The notes beneath the pieces are model-generated. The model made no database searches, had not been told where the DNA came from, and saw only the letters and a list, made by a program, of their open reading frames with translations. Positions 38,644 through 53,978 of a DNA stretch of 64,000 nucleotides are shown here, piece after piece. How positions within the stretch are numbered: the stretch's first letter is position 1; the number at the start of each line of letters is the position of its first letter. The position numbers and the translations under genes were made by a program. The DNA comes from Sideroxydans lithotrophicus (lineage in GTDB: Bacteria; Pseudomonadota; Gammaproteobacteria; Burkholderiales; Gallionellaceae): assembly GCA_020723185.1 (NCBI GenBank), contig DYJI01000004.1, forward strand, positions 62,001 through 126,000. The letters run 5' to 3'.

Positions 38644-39801
38644 TCAATGCCTTTGCCGCACCAGCAAACCGACCAGCAGGCGGATCACACCATAGCTCAG
38701 ACGCGACAAGAAGATGGACACGAGATGGCTGGGCGGCCTGAGCACCTTTTCCGACTGATGCTGCACGGCATACATCACGTTATCGCGCAGACTGCCGGCG
38801 AACGCGCTGTCGCGCACAGCCAGGTTCGCCTCGCGCGCCATCCACAGGCTGAGCGGATCGAGATTGGATGAACCCAGCGTTGCCCACGTGCCGTCTACGA
38901 CGCAGGCTTTGGCATGCATGAAACTGGCACGGTACTCATGGATCTCCACCCCATCCGCCAGCATCCGCCCATACAGATACTGGGTCGCGTAATACTGGAA
39001 GCGGTATTCCACCCTGCCCTGGACCAGCAACACCACCCGCACGCCGCGCCGGGCGGCCCGCTTGAGTGCTCTGCGCATCCTGCGCCCCGGCAGGAAATAA
39101 GCATGCGCCAGCACGATCTCATGACGGGCAAGGTTGATCGCATGCAGATAGGCCGCCTCGATCTCGTGCCTGTGCCGCACGTTGTCGCGCAAGAGCAAAG
39201 TCGCCGCCGCATCGCCATCAGGGGCCTTGCGGCGGCGCAGCTGCCCGCGCAACCGTCCGATGCGCTTGCGCATACTGGCCCAGCGCACACCGGACCAGAG
39301 GTGGCGCATCGCCTCCCGCACATCATGGACCAGCGGTCCCTGCACGCGCACCGCATAGTCCAGGCGCGGCGCATCGAAACCTTCATCTTCCGGTATGTCG
39401 TCGATGATGTTTATCCCGCCCACATAGGCAGTCTCGCCATCGATCACCGCCAGTTTGCGATGCATGCGCCGCCAGCGGTAGCGGCGCATGGGAAAGAAGC
39501 CGCGCTCGCGGCGGAACCACAACACCTCCACGCCCGCATTGCGCAGCTCCTCCACCCACGTTTCAGGCAGATCGGCGGAGCCGAAGCCATCGATCAACAG
39601 CCTTACCGCGACCTGTCGTTGCGCCGCCTGCTGCAAGGCCAGCGACACATGTCTACCGGTCGTGTCGGCCGCGAAGATGTACGTCTCGAGATGCACGGTA
39701 TGTTGTGCCGCATCGATGTCCGCACACAGTGCGGGGAAGAATTCCATGCCGTTCTGCAACAGCGTGAGGCTATCGGGACCGACCTGGAAATGACGGCTCA
39801 T
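38644..39801 (-). CDS. clsB: Cardiolipin synthase B-like phospholipase D-family protein
   Basis: 385 aa. Two HxK(x)4D-type motifs are visible: MHRKLAVIDGETAYVGG near residue 113 and FMHAKACVVDGTWATLGSSN near 293. VHLETYIFAADTTGRHV in the N-terminal half is a Cls hallmark. No N-terminal membrane helices, so it resembles ClsB rather than ClsA. It makes cardiolipin from phosphatidylglycerol or phosphatidylethanolamine. Start ATG 39801 overlaps the next upstream gene (ATGA). Confidence 0.92.
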   Translation of the reverse strand: MSRHFQVGPDSLTLLQNGMEFFPALCADIDAAQHTVHLETYIFAADTTGRHVSLALQQAAQRQVAVRLLIDGFGSADLPETWVEELRNAGVEVLWFRRERGFFPMRRYRWRRMHRKLAVIDGETAYVGGINIIDDIPEDEGFDAPRLDYAVRVQGPLVHDVREAMRHLWSGVRWASMRKRIGRLRGQLRRRKAPDGDAAATLLLRDNVRHRHEIEAAYLHAINLARHEIVLAHAYFLPGRRMRRALKRAARRGVRVVLLVQGRVEYRFQYYATQYLYGRMLADGVEIHEYRASFMHAKACVVDGTWATLGSSNLDPLSLWMAREANLAVRDSAFAGSLRDNVMYAVQHQSEKVLRPPSHLVSIFLSRLSYGVIRLLVGLLVRQRH

Positions 39802-40541
39802 CTTCTTTTCAGGTCTGCAGAAAGTGCCGCATGGTCGGACTTGCGCCGTCCATCATGCACATCACACCCCACCACATCGAAACCGCGCGCGTAGATGCGG
39901 TCCAGCTTGAGCAAGGGGAATGCGGCCGGAAAACTGCGCGCGGGGACCCCGCAGCTGAGATGGAACACATCCTGCACGCCGAGGCTTTCGCTCAAACCGC
40001 GCGTCAGTTCATTGCGCCAGTCGTTGAAATCCCCCGCGATGAGCAACGGGGCCTCGGCGGGCACCTCCCGCTGCGCATGCTCGATCAGCGACTGCATCTG
40101 CTGCCGTCGGCCGCGCGCAAACAACCCGAAATGGGTGCAGAAGCAATGCACGGACTGCCCCTTCACATCGATCTCGCAATGCAGCAGGCCGCGTTGCTCG
40201 AAACGGTGTGCCGAGACATCGCGGTTGCGCGTCTGCACGATAGGGAAACGGCTCAGGATGGCATTGCCATGATGGCCATGCTCATACACCGCATTCATGC
40301 CGTAGGCCTGATGCGCCCAGAATTCATCGGCGAGGAACTCATGCTGCGGTTCGACCGGGTAAGTATGGTGACGCCGCGCATGATGTGCATGCTCGCCCTG
40401 CACTTCCTGCAGGAACACGATGTCCGCGTTCAACGCGCGCAACTGTTCGCGCAGGTCATGCAACACCACCCGCCGGTTGAACGGCGAGAAACCCTTGTGG
40501 ATGTTGTAGGTGGCGATCTTGAGATGGGGCATGGCAGGCAT
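39798..40541 (-). CDS. Endonuclease/exonuclease/phosphatase family protein
   Basis: About 247 aa. LKIATYNIHKGFSPFNRR, VFLQEVQGEHA, ILSRFPIV, LLIAGDFNDWRNEL and the C-terminal SDHAALSADL are the metal and catalytic motifs of the EEP fold. It is regularly coded next to cardiolipin synthase genes, which suggests a lipid-linked phosphodiesterase role rather than DNA repair. The start is uncertain between ATG 40541 and 40532. Confidence 0.88.
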   Translation of the reverse strand: MPAMPHLKIATYNIHKGFSPFNRRVVLHDLREQLRALNADIVFLQEVQGEHAHHARRHHTYPVEPQHEFLADEFWAHQAYGMNAVYEHGHHGNAILSRFPIVQTRNRDVSAHRFEQRGLLHCEIDVKGQSVHCFCTHFGLFARGRRQQMQSLIEHAQREVPAEAPLLIAGDFNDWRNELTRGLSESLGVQDVFHLSCGVPARSFPAAFPLLKLDRIYARGFDVVGCDVHDGRRKSDHAALSADLKRR

Positions 40542-40592
40542 TCTACCCAATCGGCCGGTCCGTTAGCAGGCACGACAGTTTGCGCCGCCGTA

Positions 40593-41690
40593 TCAAGCGT
40601 TGCCCAACCCCTTCGTCGGCAGATCGATCTGCTGCGCGAAATCCAGCATGCGTTTGATGGGCTGCACGGCGCGCGGGATGATGGCGGGATCGACATGGAT
40701 CTCGTTGTGGCCTTTTTCCAGCACTTCGGCGAGGTTCTGCAAACCGTTCATCGCCATCCACGGACAGTGGCTGCAGCTGGTGCAGGTGGCACCGTGACCG
40801 GCGGTGGGGGCTTCGAGGAATATCTTGTCGGGACACAGCGTGCGCATCTTGTGCAGGATGCCGTTATCGGTGGCGACGATGAATTCCTTCGCTGTTGAAT
40901 TCTGCGCGGCTTTGATGAGTTGCGTGGTGGAACCGACCACATCGGCCTGCTGCACCACGGCGCGCGGCGACTCGGGATGCACCAGCACCAGCGCGCCGGG
41001 ATGCTGCGCCTTCAGCTCCTGCAGTTCGCGGGCCTTGTATTCGTCGTGCACGATGCATGAGCCTTGCCACAGCAGCATGTCGGCGCCAGTCTGCTCCTGC
41101 ACGTAACCGCCGAGATGACGATCCGGTGCCCACAGGACCTTCTTGCCCTGCTCGTGCAGATGCTTCACCACCGGCAATGCGATGGAGCTGGTCACCATCC
41201 AGTCGGCGCGCGCTTTAACGGCGGCGCTGGTGTTGGCGTACACCACCACCACACGGCCTGGATGCGCGTCGCAGAAGGCGGCGAATTCGTCCGCCGGACA
41301 GCCGAGGTCGAGCGAACACTCGGCTTCGAGGTCGGGCATCAGCACGCGCTTCTCGGGGTTGAGTATCTTGGCCGTCTCGCCCATGAAGCGCACGCCTGCC
41401 ACGACTATCGTTTTGGCCGGATGTCGGTGACCGAAGTTGGCCATATCGAGCGAATCAGACACGATGCCGCCGGTTGCCTCCGCCAAATCTTGCAAATCCG
41501 GATGCACGTAGTAGTGCGCGACCAGCACGGCGTCCTGCTCTTTCAGCAGACGCTTGATGCGTGTGATCAGTTCGGCCTTCTCTGCCGCATCAGGCTCGCG
41601 CGGCTTTCTCGCCCAGGCATGCGCCGTACTGCAGCTGGCCTGCGCCATGTCGGGGTGTTCGTAAGCGATGGATATCTCCTGTTCAGCCAT
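40593..41690 (-). CDS. nadA: Quinolinate synthase A
   Basis: 365 aa, long form. The fold repeats are seen as [38 protein letters not shown] and [10 protein letters not shown]. The three cluster cysteines are in [10 protein letters not shown], and in the C-terminal [13 protein letters not shown]. It condenses iminoaspartate with DHAP in NAD synthesis using a 4Fe-4S cluster. It overlaps nudB by eight bases. Confidence 0.95.
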   Translation of the reverse strand: MAEQEISIAYEHPDMAQASCSTAHAWARKPREPDAAEKAELITRIKRLLKEQDAVLVAHYYVHPDLQDLAEATGGIVSDSLDMANFGHRHPAKTIVVAGVRFMGETAKILNPEKRVLMPDLEAECSLDLGCPADEFAAFCDAHPGRVVVVYANTSAAVKARADWMVTSSIALPVVKHLHEQGKKVLWAPDRHLGGYVQEQTGADMLLWQGSCIVHDEYKARELQELKAQHPGALVLVHPESPRAVVQQADVVGSTTQLIKAAQNSTAKEFIVATDNGILHKMRTLCPDKIFLEAPTAGHGATCTSCSHCPWMAMNGLQNLAEVLEKGHNEIHVDPAIIPRAVQPIKRMLDFAQQIDLPTKGLGNA

Positions 41691-42132
41691 GCTGCACTTT
41701 CTCCGGTAATTGCATGATCGCCGCGCGGTTGCTCGGCGAGAAGACCTTGTCCGCCGCCTCCTGCCATGGCAACCAGAGACTGTTCAAATGCTCACGCGGC
41801 GAGAGTCTGACAGGAACGGGAAGAGGAAGTTGCAGACCGAATACATGTTCAGTGTTGCGCGTGACACCGGGCGGGTAGCGGTGACGCCAGTGCGGGTAGA
41901 TCTCATATTCGTTCTGATGTTGCCAGTCGGTCAGCTGGAACGCTGCTGCATCGATGCCGGTCTCTTCCGCCACCTCGCGCAACGCGGTGTCGCACAGCGT
42001 TTCATCACCGTCGCGACTGCCGGTGACCGATTGCCAATAGCCCGGGTGGTCGGCGCGTTCCAGCAACAGGACCTCGAGGGCTGCAGTGTAGATGACGACC
42101 AGAACGGAGACAGGCTGCTTGGTTCGCTGCAT
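41683..42132 (-). CDS. nudB: Dihydroneopterin triphosphate diphosphatase (NudB, Nudix family)
   Basis: 149 aa from ATG 42132, overlapping the barstar stop in TGATG. The Nudix box is [23 protein letters not shown] (in two parts, REVAEETG closing the motif), and [21 protein letters not shown] is the NudB-specific segment. It removes pyrophosphate from dihydroneopterin triphosphate in folate synthesis. In betaproteobacteria it often follows aspS, as here after the small RNase pair. Confidence 0.93.
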   Translation of the reverse strand: MQRTKQPVSVLVVIYTAALEVLLLERADHPGYWQSVTGSRDGDETLCDTALREVAEETGIDAAAFQLTDWQHQNEYEIYPHWRHRYPPGVTRNTEHVFGLQLPLPVPVRLSPREHLNSLWLPWQEAADKVFSPSNRAAIMQLPEKVQHG

Positions 42133-42533
42133 CACGCAAGGAACACCCAGAATGGTTTGCCCGCCTGTTTCCAGCAGCTCACCGTATCGTTGAATATTTC
42201 CATGACGATCCCATGATCCGCTGCGGTCAGCCCCAGCGTGTCGCCGCTGTTAAGCAGCAGCAACACGTATCCCTCGTCAAACTCGTCCAGCCATGACAGG
42301 TCGCACAAGGCATCTGCCAGCGCATCGAAGTTATGGCCGAACCAGTCCGGTGCCTGGATGGCATGTGCGATAGCCGCAAGGAATTCGCCCTTGCTGTGCA
42401 CATTCGCCATATCGATCTCGAAACTACGAAACTCGGCCAACGCGATATTGCCGCGCAACACTTCGACCGGACAGCCCAAGCGGTAGACACCAGCCTCACC
42501 CATATCCTGCAAGCGGTCACACAAGTCGCTCAT
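42132..42533 (-). CDS. Barstar-family ribonuclease inhibitor
   Basis: 133 aa from ATG 42533 with GGAGTGAAT directly upstream. The barstar core is visible: FEIDMANVHSKGEFLAAIAHA, PDWFGHNFDALADALCDLSWL. Acidic residues fill the helix-2 loop that blocks barnase-type active sites. It starts two bases after the RNase stop, so the toxin and its inhibitor are coupled. It would protect the cytoplasm from the neighbouring secreted RNase. Confidence 0.92.
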   Translation of the reverse strand: MSDLCDRLQDMGEAGVYRLGCPVEVLRGNIALAEFRSFEIDMANVHSKGEFLAAIAHAIQAPDWFGHNFDALADALCDLSWLDEFDEGYVLLLLNSGDTLGLTAADHGIVMEIFNDTVSCWKQAGKPFWVFLA

Positions 42534-42535
42534 AT

Positions 42536-42904
42536 TCACTCCTTGATGCGTTTGAAACTGCGGTAGTGGTCGTCTGTGTAGTAACACTCCGGTATGACGC
42601 CGCACACGATGCGGCGCGCACCGCGATGGCCGACACCCGGTGTCCTGACCGTGTATTCGCGGTAATAGTTGCGCGGCTGCTGGGGCAGGATGCGTTCGCG
42701 GTTCTTGAACTCGATGCCGTCACGCTGGTAGGGGAACGGGCCGCCCTCATTGATAAGCTGCAAGGTGTCGCGTGCCTCCGGAGGCAGTTGCGCAACGGAG
42801 ACGACCGCGAGCGTGGCGACTTGCTGGTCGCGTGCCTGTGCGAACGGCAGGCACAGCAGCAGGGCGATCAGCAGCCCCCAGCCAGCCTGTGCCGCGCGGC
42901 GCAT
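42536..42904 (-). CDS. Secreted barnase/RNase T1-family guanyl-specific ribonuclease
   Basis: 122 aa. A signal peptide (GWGLLIALLLCLPFAQA) precedes a compact domain: ARDTLQLINEGGPFPYQRDG, then YYREYTVRTPG (catalytic Glu in the REYTV strand), GARRIVCG (Arg) and CYYTDDHYRSFKRI (catalytic His). These match the Glu-Arg-His triad of barnase-like enzymes. It is exported to the periplasm or outside and may serve nutrition or competition. It lies between aspS and the barstar gene. Confidence 0.92.
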   Translation of the reverse strand: MRRAAQAGWGLLIALLLCLPFAQARDQQVATLAVVSVAQLPPEARDTLQLINEGGPFPYQRDGIEFKNRERILPQQPRNYYREYTVRTPGVGHRGARRIVCGVIPECYYTDDHYRSFKRIKE

Positions 42905-42907
42905 GGT

Positions 42908-44707
42908 TTATTCCTTGCTGACTTCCACGGTTGTCTGCACTTGCTGACGCAGACGGATGTGCAATTCGCGCAATTGCTTCTCGTCGACGGCGGACGGTGC
43001 CTGTGTCAGCAGACACTGGGCACGCTGCGTCTTGGGGAAGGCGATCACGTCGCGGATGGATTCGGCGCCGGTCATCATGGTGACGATACGGTCCAGACCG
43101 AAGGCCAAGCCGCCATGCGGCGGTGCGCCGTATTGCAGTGCGTCGAGCAGGAAACCGAACTTGAGCTGAGCTTCTTCCGCGCCGATGTTGAGCGCGCGGA
43201 ACACCTGGCTCTGCACGGCTTCCTTGTGGATACGCACCGAACCGCCACCGATCTCCCAACCGTTCAGCGCCAGGTCGTAGGCCTTGGCCAGACAACGCCC
43301 GGGGTCGGTTTCGAGGAACTGCAGGTGCTCGTCCTTGGGCGCGGTGAACGGATGGTGGCAGGCATTCCAACGCTTGGCTTCATCGTCGTATTCGAACATA
43401 GGGAAGTCCACCACCCAGATCGGCTCCCACGCCTTGCCGTTGGTGTAGCCTTTCTCGTGGCCGATCTTGCTGCGCAACGCGCCCAGTGCGTCGTTGACGA
43501 CCTTGGTCTTGTCCGCGCCGAAGAAGATGATGTCGCCGTTCTGCGCGCCGGTGCGCTCGACGATGGTCTTCAGCGCCGCTTCATTCAGGTTCTTGACGAT
43601 GGGCGACTGCAGGCCGGTCTCGTTCAATTGTGTCACGTCGTTGACCTTGATGTAGGCCAGCCCCTTGGCACCGTAGATACCCACGAACTTGGTGTACTCA
43701 TCGATCTCACCGCGTGTGAATGCGCCGCCGTTCGGCACGCGCAGGGCCGCCACGCGACCGCCGGAATTCGCCACGCCGCTGAACACCTTGAACGCCACGT
43801 CCTTCACCGCGTCGGTGACTTCGGTGATCTCCAGCGTGACGCGCATGTCCGGCTTGTCGGAACCGAAACGGGCCATCGCTTCGCCGTAACCGATGCGAGG
43901 GAACGGGTTGGGCAGATTGACGTTGAGTACTTCCTTGAACACGACGCGGATCATCTCTTCGGTCAGGTTCATGATCTGCTCTTCGCTCATGAACGAGGTC
44001 TCGATATCGACCTGGGTGAACTCGGGCTGACGGTCGGCGCGCAGGTCTTCGTCGCGGAAGCATTTGGTGATCTGATAGTAACGGTCGAAGCCGGCCACCA
44101 TCAGCATCTGCTTGAACAGCTGCGGCGACTGCGGCAGCGCAAAGAAGTCACCGGCATGCACGCGCGACGGCACCAGATAGTCGCGTGCGCCTTCCGGCGT
44201 GGACTTGGTCAGCATCGGCGTCTCGATGTCGATGAAGCCGTGGTCGTCGAGGAAGCGGCGGAACGCGCGGGCGGTCCTGTAGCGCAGCATCATGTTCTTC
44301 TGCATCTGCGGACGGCGCAGGTCGACGACGCGGTGGGTCAGGCGCACGTTCTCAGACAGGTTATCTTCATCGAGCTGGAACGGCGGAGTGACAGAAACGT
44401 TCAGTACTTCGATCTCCTGGCAGAGGATCTCGATCTCACCGCTGGTCATATTCTTGTTTTCGGTGCCTTCCGGACGGCGGCGCACGCGGCCGGTGATCTT
44501 CAGCACGAACTCGTTGCGCACGGATTCAGCGATGGCGAACATGTCGGCACGGTCCGGATCGCACACCACCTGCGCGATGCCTTCGCGGTCGCGCAGATCT
44601 ATGAAGATCACCCCGCCGTGGTCGCGGCGGCGATGCGCCCAGCCGCACAGGGTGACGGTCTGGCCGAGATGGTTAACGTTGAGTTGCCCGGAGTAATGAG
44701 TTCGCAT
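42908..44707 (-). CDS. aspS: Aspartyl-tRNA synthetase
   Basis: 599 aa, bacterial-type AspRS. The N-terminal OB-fold anticodon-binding domain ([27 protein letters not shown] in parts) is followed by class II motif 1 to 3: [23 protein letters not shown] for motif 2 and [15 protein letters not shown] for motif 3. A GAD insertion domain is between. It may be non-discriminating (Asp/Asn), as in many betaproteobacteria, but this cannot be read directly. Confidence 0.97.
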   Translation of the reverse strand: MRTHYSGQLNVNHLGQTVTLCGWAHRRRDHGGVIFIDLRDREGIAQVVCDPDRADMFAIAESVRNEFVLKITGRVRRRPEGTENKNMTSGEIEILCQEIEVLNVSVTPPFQLDEDNLSENVRLTHRVVDLRRPQMQKNMMLRYRTARAFRRFLDDHGFIDIETPMLTKSTPEGARDYLVPSRVHAGDFFALPQSPQLFKQMLMVAGFDRYYQITKCFRDEDLRADRQPEFTQVDIETSFMSEEQIMNLTEEMIRVVFKEVLNVNLPNPFPRIGYGEAMARFGSDKPDMRVTLEITEVTDAVKDVAFKVFSGVANSGGRVAALRVPNGGAFTRGEIDEYTKFVGIYGAKGLAYIKVNDVTQLNETGLQSPIVKNLNEAALKTIVERTGAQNGDIIFFGADKTKVVNDALGALRSKIGHEKGYTNGKAWEPIWVVDFPMFEYDDEAKRWNACHHPFTAPKDEHLQFLETDPGRCLAKAYDLALNGWEIGGGSVRIHKEAVQSQVFRALNIGAEEAQLKFGFLLDALQYGAPPHGGLAFGLDRIVTMMTGAESIRDVIAFPKTQRAQCLLTQAPSAVDEKQLRELHIRLRQQVQTTVEVSKE

Positions 44708-44724
44708 GATAGGGATACAAATAG

Positions 44725-48438
<3,714 letters not shown>

Positions 48439-48460
48439 TCCGCGCGTTCCGCGCAAACAA

Positions 48461-48491
48461 AAAGCCCGACGTGAGAACGTCGGGCTTTTTT
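48461..48491. terminator. Bidirectional terminator between icd and cold-shock gene
   Basis: AAAGCCCGACGT/ACGTCGGGCTTT stem with loop GAGA, T-run on the plus strand and A-run preceding it, so it can stop transcription from both sides. Confidence 0.92.
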
Positions 48492-48513
48492 ACGGCAACA
48501 AAAAAACCGCTAA

Positions 48514-48717
48514 TTAGGCGGCTTGGATGTTGGAGGCTTGCTTGCCCTTCGGGCCTTGCACGACTTCGAAAGACACCTTCTGACCTTCTTTGAGAGACTT
48601 GAAGCCGCTCATGTTGATCGCGGAGAAGTGCGCGAACAGGTCTTCGCTGCCGTCATCGGGAGTGATGAAACCGAAACCCTTTGCATCGTTGAACCATTTA
48701 ACAGTACCGTTTGCCAT
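48514..48717 (-). CDS. Cold shock protein (CspA family)
   Basis: 67 aa. [21 protein letters not shown] contains RNP1 (KGFGFI), and LFAHFSAI contains RNP2. It is a single-domain OB-fold protein that binds single-stranded RNA and DNA. The start ATG 48717 has AAGGAAG upstream and a leader of roughly 150 bases toward clpS, as usual for csp genes. Confidence 0.96.
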   Translation of the reverse strand: MANGTVKWFNDAKGFGFITPDDGSEDLFAHFSAINMSGFKSLKEGQKVSFEVVQGPKGKQASNIQAA

Positions 48718-48946
48718 GTCTTGCTTCCTTACAAAAAACGCGGGTGGATTCCCGCCAACTGTTTAAATCCAAGACCGCACATGGCAAAACCAGTACTGCA
48801 GATACTTTGATTCAAACACCTGCGCGCTTTTTAACCCAGCTTTCGCCACACCGTCAAGAGCTTATTGTATTTATTTGCGCAACAGACTTGAAAAAGCCCC
48901 GCTAATCGTCAAATATGCAGACAAACGCAATGCGACAATGATTTCG

Positions 48947-49249
48947 ATGGCAACCAGGCAAGAGAACGTCCAATTACTGGAGCGCGGCAAGACCAAACCG
49001 CCGAAGATGTACAAGGTGGTCTTGCTGAACGATGACTTCACCACCATGGAGTTCGTCATCGAGGTGTTGCAGATGTTTTTTTCGATGAGCCTGGAACAGG
49101 CGACACAGATCATGCTCAAAGTGCACAACGAGGGTTCTGCCGTATGCGGACTGTATCCCAGGGACATCGCGGAAACCAAGGTTCAACAAGTCGTCGGATA
49201 TGCAATACAGCGTGGGCATCCCCTGAAATGCCGCATGGAGGAAAATTGA
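48947..49249 (+). CDS. clpS: ATP-dependent Clp protease adaptor ClpS
   Basis: 100 aa. [28 protein letters not shown] and [15 protein letters not shown] are the N-end-rule binding pocket and ClpA-contact regions. It delivers N-degron substrates to ClpAP. ATG 48947 gives the normal length; ATG 48938 is an alternative. The stop abuts the clpA start. Confidence 0.95.
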   Translation: MATRQENVQLLERGKTKPPKMYKVVLLNDDFTTMEFVIEVLQMFFSMSLEQATQIMLKVHNEGSAVCGLYPRDIAETKVQQVVGYAIQRGHPLKCRMEEN

Positions 49250-51511
<2,262 letters not shown>

Positions 51512-51512
51512 G

Positions 51513-52445
51513 TTGCAATACCGGGGGCGCTTCGCCCCCTCTCCCACCGGCCCGCTGCACTTCGGTTCGCTCGTTGCGGCGGTCGGCAGTTTTCTGGAAG
51601 CAAAAAAACACAACGGCGTCTGGCTGGTACGCATAGAGGATCTGGACACCCCGCGCTGCATGCCGGGTGTTGCCGATGACATCCTGCGCACGCTGGATGC
51701 ATTCGGGATGCACAGTGACGAGCCGGTCATCTACCAAAGTATGCGAACGGCAGCGTACGAAGAAGCACTGCAACAGTTGACAGCGTCCGGCGCAGCCTAT
51801 CCATGTTGCTGTACGCGCAAAGAGGTCGCCGATTCGGCGTTGCATGGTATCGAGGGGTTCGTGTATCCGGGTACCTGCCGCGACGGCATGGCACACCCGC
51901 GCGCGACCCCGGCCTGGCGGGTGCGCACCGGCCTTCCCGTTTCCCCTTCACCGATCGAATTCGAGGATGCGCTGCAAGGCCGCGTCGCGCAGGATCTGGC
52001 GCGCGACATCGGCGACTTCGTAGTGAAGCGCGCCGACGGGCTGTTCGCCTATCAACTGGCGGTGGTGGCGGACGATGCGGCGCAATCCATAACGCATGTC
52101 GTACGCGGTGCCGACCTGCTGAACTCCACGCCGCGCCAGATCCATCTGCAACGACTGCTGGGCGTTCCCGTCCCGTGCTACATGCATCTGCCCGTTGCGG
52201 TGAACGCGGCTGGCGAGAAACTGAGCAAACAGACCCTGGCACAAGCCGTGGATGTCTCGCAGCCGGTCGATGGGCTATGGCGCGCACTCGTATTCCTGCG
52301 ACAAAATCCGCCGCGAGAACTGCGGACGGCCGATCTGGATAAGGTGTGGGACTGGGCGCTCGCGAACTGGCGCCCGGAAAAGTTAGTCGGCCTGCGCGCG
52401 CTGCCTGCGATGACGGATGAACTCGAACATCGCGGGGACGAATGA
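51513..52445 (+). CDS. gluQ: Glutamyl-Q tRNA(Asp) synthetase
   Basis: 310 aa from TTG 51513, two bases after the clpA stop; no ATG or GTG in frame would keep the N-terminal catalytic strand. YRGRFAPSPTGPLHFGSLVAA carries the HFGS form of the HIGH motif, and AAGEKLSKQTL the KMSKS-like loop. Cysteines CCCTRKE/CRD fit the zinc site. It charges glutamate onto queuosine of tRNA-Asp, fitting queA and tgt later in the window. The last 63 bp overlap the convergent dedA gene. Confidence 0.93.
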   Translation: MQYRGRFAPSPTGPLHFGSLVAAVGSFLEAKKHNGVWLVRIEDLDTPRCMPGVADDILRTLDAFGMHSDEPVIYQSMRTAAYEEALQQLTASGAAYPCCCTRKEVADSALHGIEGFVYPGTCRDGMAHPRATPAWRVRTGLPVSPSPIEFEDALQGRVAQDLARDIGDFVVKRADGLFAYQLAVVADDAAQSITHVVRGADLLNSTPRQIHLQRLLGVPVPCYMHLPVAVNAAGEKLSKQTLAQAVDVSQPVDGLWRALVFLRQNPPRELRTADLDKVWDWALANWRPEKLVGLRALPAMTDELEHRGDE

Positions 52446-53033
52446 GATGAAGACGATGGCGAGGATCATCAGGGTGAGATTGTCCTTGATGACCGGGATG
52501 TTGCCGAAGAAGTAGCCGGCCAGCGTCAGGCTGCCGATCCAGGTCACGCCGCCGATGATGCTGTACATCACATACTGGCGATAGTCCATGGTGCCGATAC
52601 CCGCCACGAAGGGCGCGAAAGTGCGGATGATGGGCAGGAAGCGCGCGAAGATCACCGTCTTGCCGCCGTGTTTCTCGTAGAACGCATGGGTCTTTTCCAG
52701 ATGCTCGTGCTTGATGAGGCGAGAGCCGGCACGCTCCAGCAGTCGCAATCCCAACAAACGCCCTATCCAGTAGTTGGTGTTGTCGCCCATGAAGGCGGCC
52801 AGGATCAGCAGCGGCATCGCCACTTCCAGTTGCAGCGAGCCCATGCCGCACAGGGCACCGATCACGAACAGCAAAGAATCTCCCGGCAGGAAAGGCGCAA
52901 CCACCAGACCGGTCTCGGCGAAGATGATCGCGAACAGGATGGCGTAAACCCACACGCCGTAATCCTGCACCAACGCGAGAAGATGCGTATCCAGGTGCAG
53001 GACGATATCGAGAAATGCAGCGAGGAACTCCAT
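52383..53033 (-). CDS. DedA family membrane protein
   Basis: 216 aa. LPGDSLLFVIGALCG, AAFMGDNTNYWIGRLLG and GGKTVIFARFLPIIRTFAPFVAGIGTMDY (in parts) are DedA signatures. Members flip undecaprenyl phosphate or other lipids across the inner membrane. Its 3' end overlaps gluQ on the other strand. It begins four bases after the secF stop, so it is likely the last gene of the sec transcript. Confidence 0.94.
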   Translation of the reverse strand: MEFLAAFLDIVLHLDTHLLALVQDYGVWVYAILFAIIFAETGLVVAPFLPGDSLLFVIGALCGMGSLQLEVAMPLLILAAFMGDNTNYWIGRLLGLRLLERAGSRLIKHEHLEKTHAFYEKHGGKTVIFARFLPIIRTFAPFVAGIGTMDYRQYVMYSIIGGVTWIGSLTLAGYFFGNIPVIKDNLTLMILAIVFISFVPAMFEFIRHRRQRAQAD

Positions 53034-53036
53034 CGT

Positions 53037-53966
53037 TTAGGGCAACACTTCTTCGGATTCGGGTTTTTCCGGCTTGATGAAGTCTTCGCGACAAACACCG
53101 AACATGAGCAGCAAGGGGCTGGCGACCAGAACGGAAGAATAGATGCTGAACATGATTCCGATGGTCAGCGCCAGTGCGAAGTAATGCAGCGTCTCTCCAC
53201 CCAGCAGCAGCATGGCCAGCACCATCAACTGCGTGGAACCGTGGGTGATGATGGTACGCGACATGGTGCGCGTGATGGCGTTGTCGATGATCTCGGCGAC
53301 TTCGGCCTTGCGCATCTTGCGGAAGTTCTCGCGGATACGGTCGAACACCACCACCGACTCGTTCACCGAGTAACCCAGCACGGCCAGCACGGCCGCCAGC
53401 ACCGACAGCGAGAATTCCCACTGGAAGAAGGCGAAGAACCCAAGGATGATGACCACGTCGTGCAGGTTGGCGATGATGGCTGCGAGACCGAACTTCCACT
53501 CGAAACGCAGCCACAGGTAACCAACGATACCCAGCGAGACCAGCAGCAGTGCCATCGCACCGTTCTCGACCAGATCCTTGCCCACCTGCGGGCCGACGAA
53601 CTCGACTCGGCGCAACTCGACTTCCGCATCCGCACGCAGGGCGGCCAACACCTGCTCCGACAGGTTCGCACCCATCTTGTTGTGCTTGAGCGGCACCTGG
53701 ATCAGCACATCGTGCGTGGTGCCGAAGTGTTGCACCAGCGCATCCCCCAGTCCGATCGCAGCCAACTCCTCGCGCACCTTGTTGGTGTCGCTGGGTTGTG
53801 CGTAGTGGACTTCGATCACCGTACCGCCGGTGAAGTCCACGCCGAAGTTCAGGCCCTTAGTGGCCAGGAAGAACACGGAGAGCAGGAAGGTCACCAGCGA
53901 GATGGTCGTGGTGAGCTTGCCATAGCTCATGAAGGGGATGTCTTTATTGATGCGGAAGAATTCCAT
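53037..53966 (-). CDS. secF: Protein translocase subunit SecF
   Basis: 309 aa with six membrane helices. LNFGVDFTGGTVIEVHY, SVNESVVVFDRIREN and SRTIITHGSTQLMVLAMLLLGGETLH (in parts) are SecF signatures. With SecD it uses proton motive force to complete protein export. It follows secD after 12 bp. Confidence 0.97.
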   Translation of the reverse strand: MEFFRINKDIPFMSYGKLTTTISLVTFLLSVFFLATKGLNFGVDFTGGTVIEVHYAQPSDTNKVREELAAIGLGDALVQHFGTTHDVLIQVPLKHNKMGANLSEQVLAALRADAEVELRRVEFVGPQVGKDLVENGAMALLLVSLGIVGYLWLRFEWKFGLAAIIANLHDVVIILGFFAFFQWEFSLSVLAAVLAVLGYSVNESVVVFDRIRENFRKMRKAEVAEIIDNAITRTMSRTIITHGSTQLMVLAMLLLGGETLHYFALALTIGIMFSIYSSVLVASPLLLMFGVCREDFIKPEKPESEEVLP

Positions 53967-53978
53967 GTCTGTTTCCCC

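Noticed and set aside
51727-53514. 595-codon minus-strand frame across gluQ, dedA and secF
   Set aside because: Arginine/proline-rich shadow frame; conflicts with three recognised genes.
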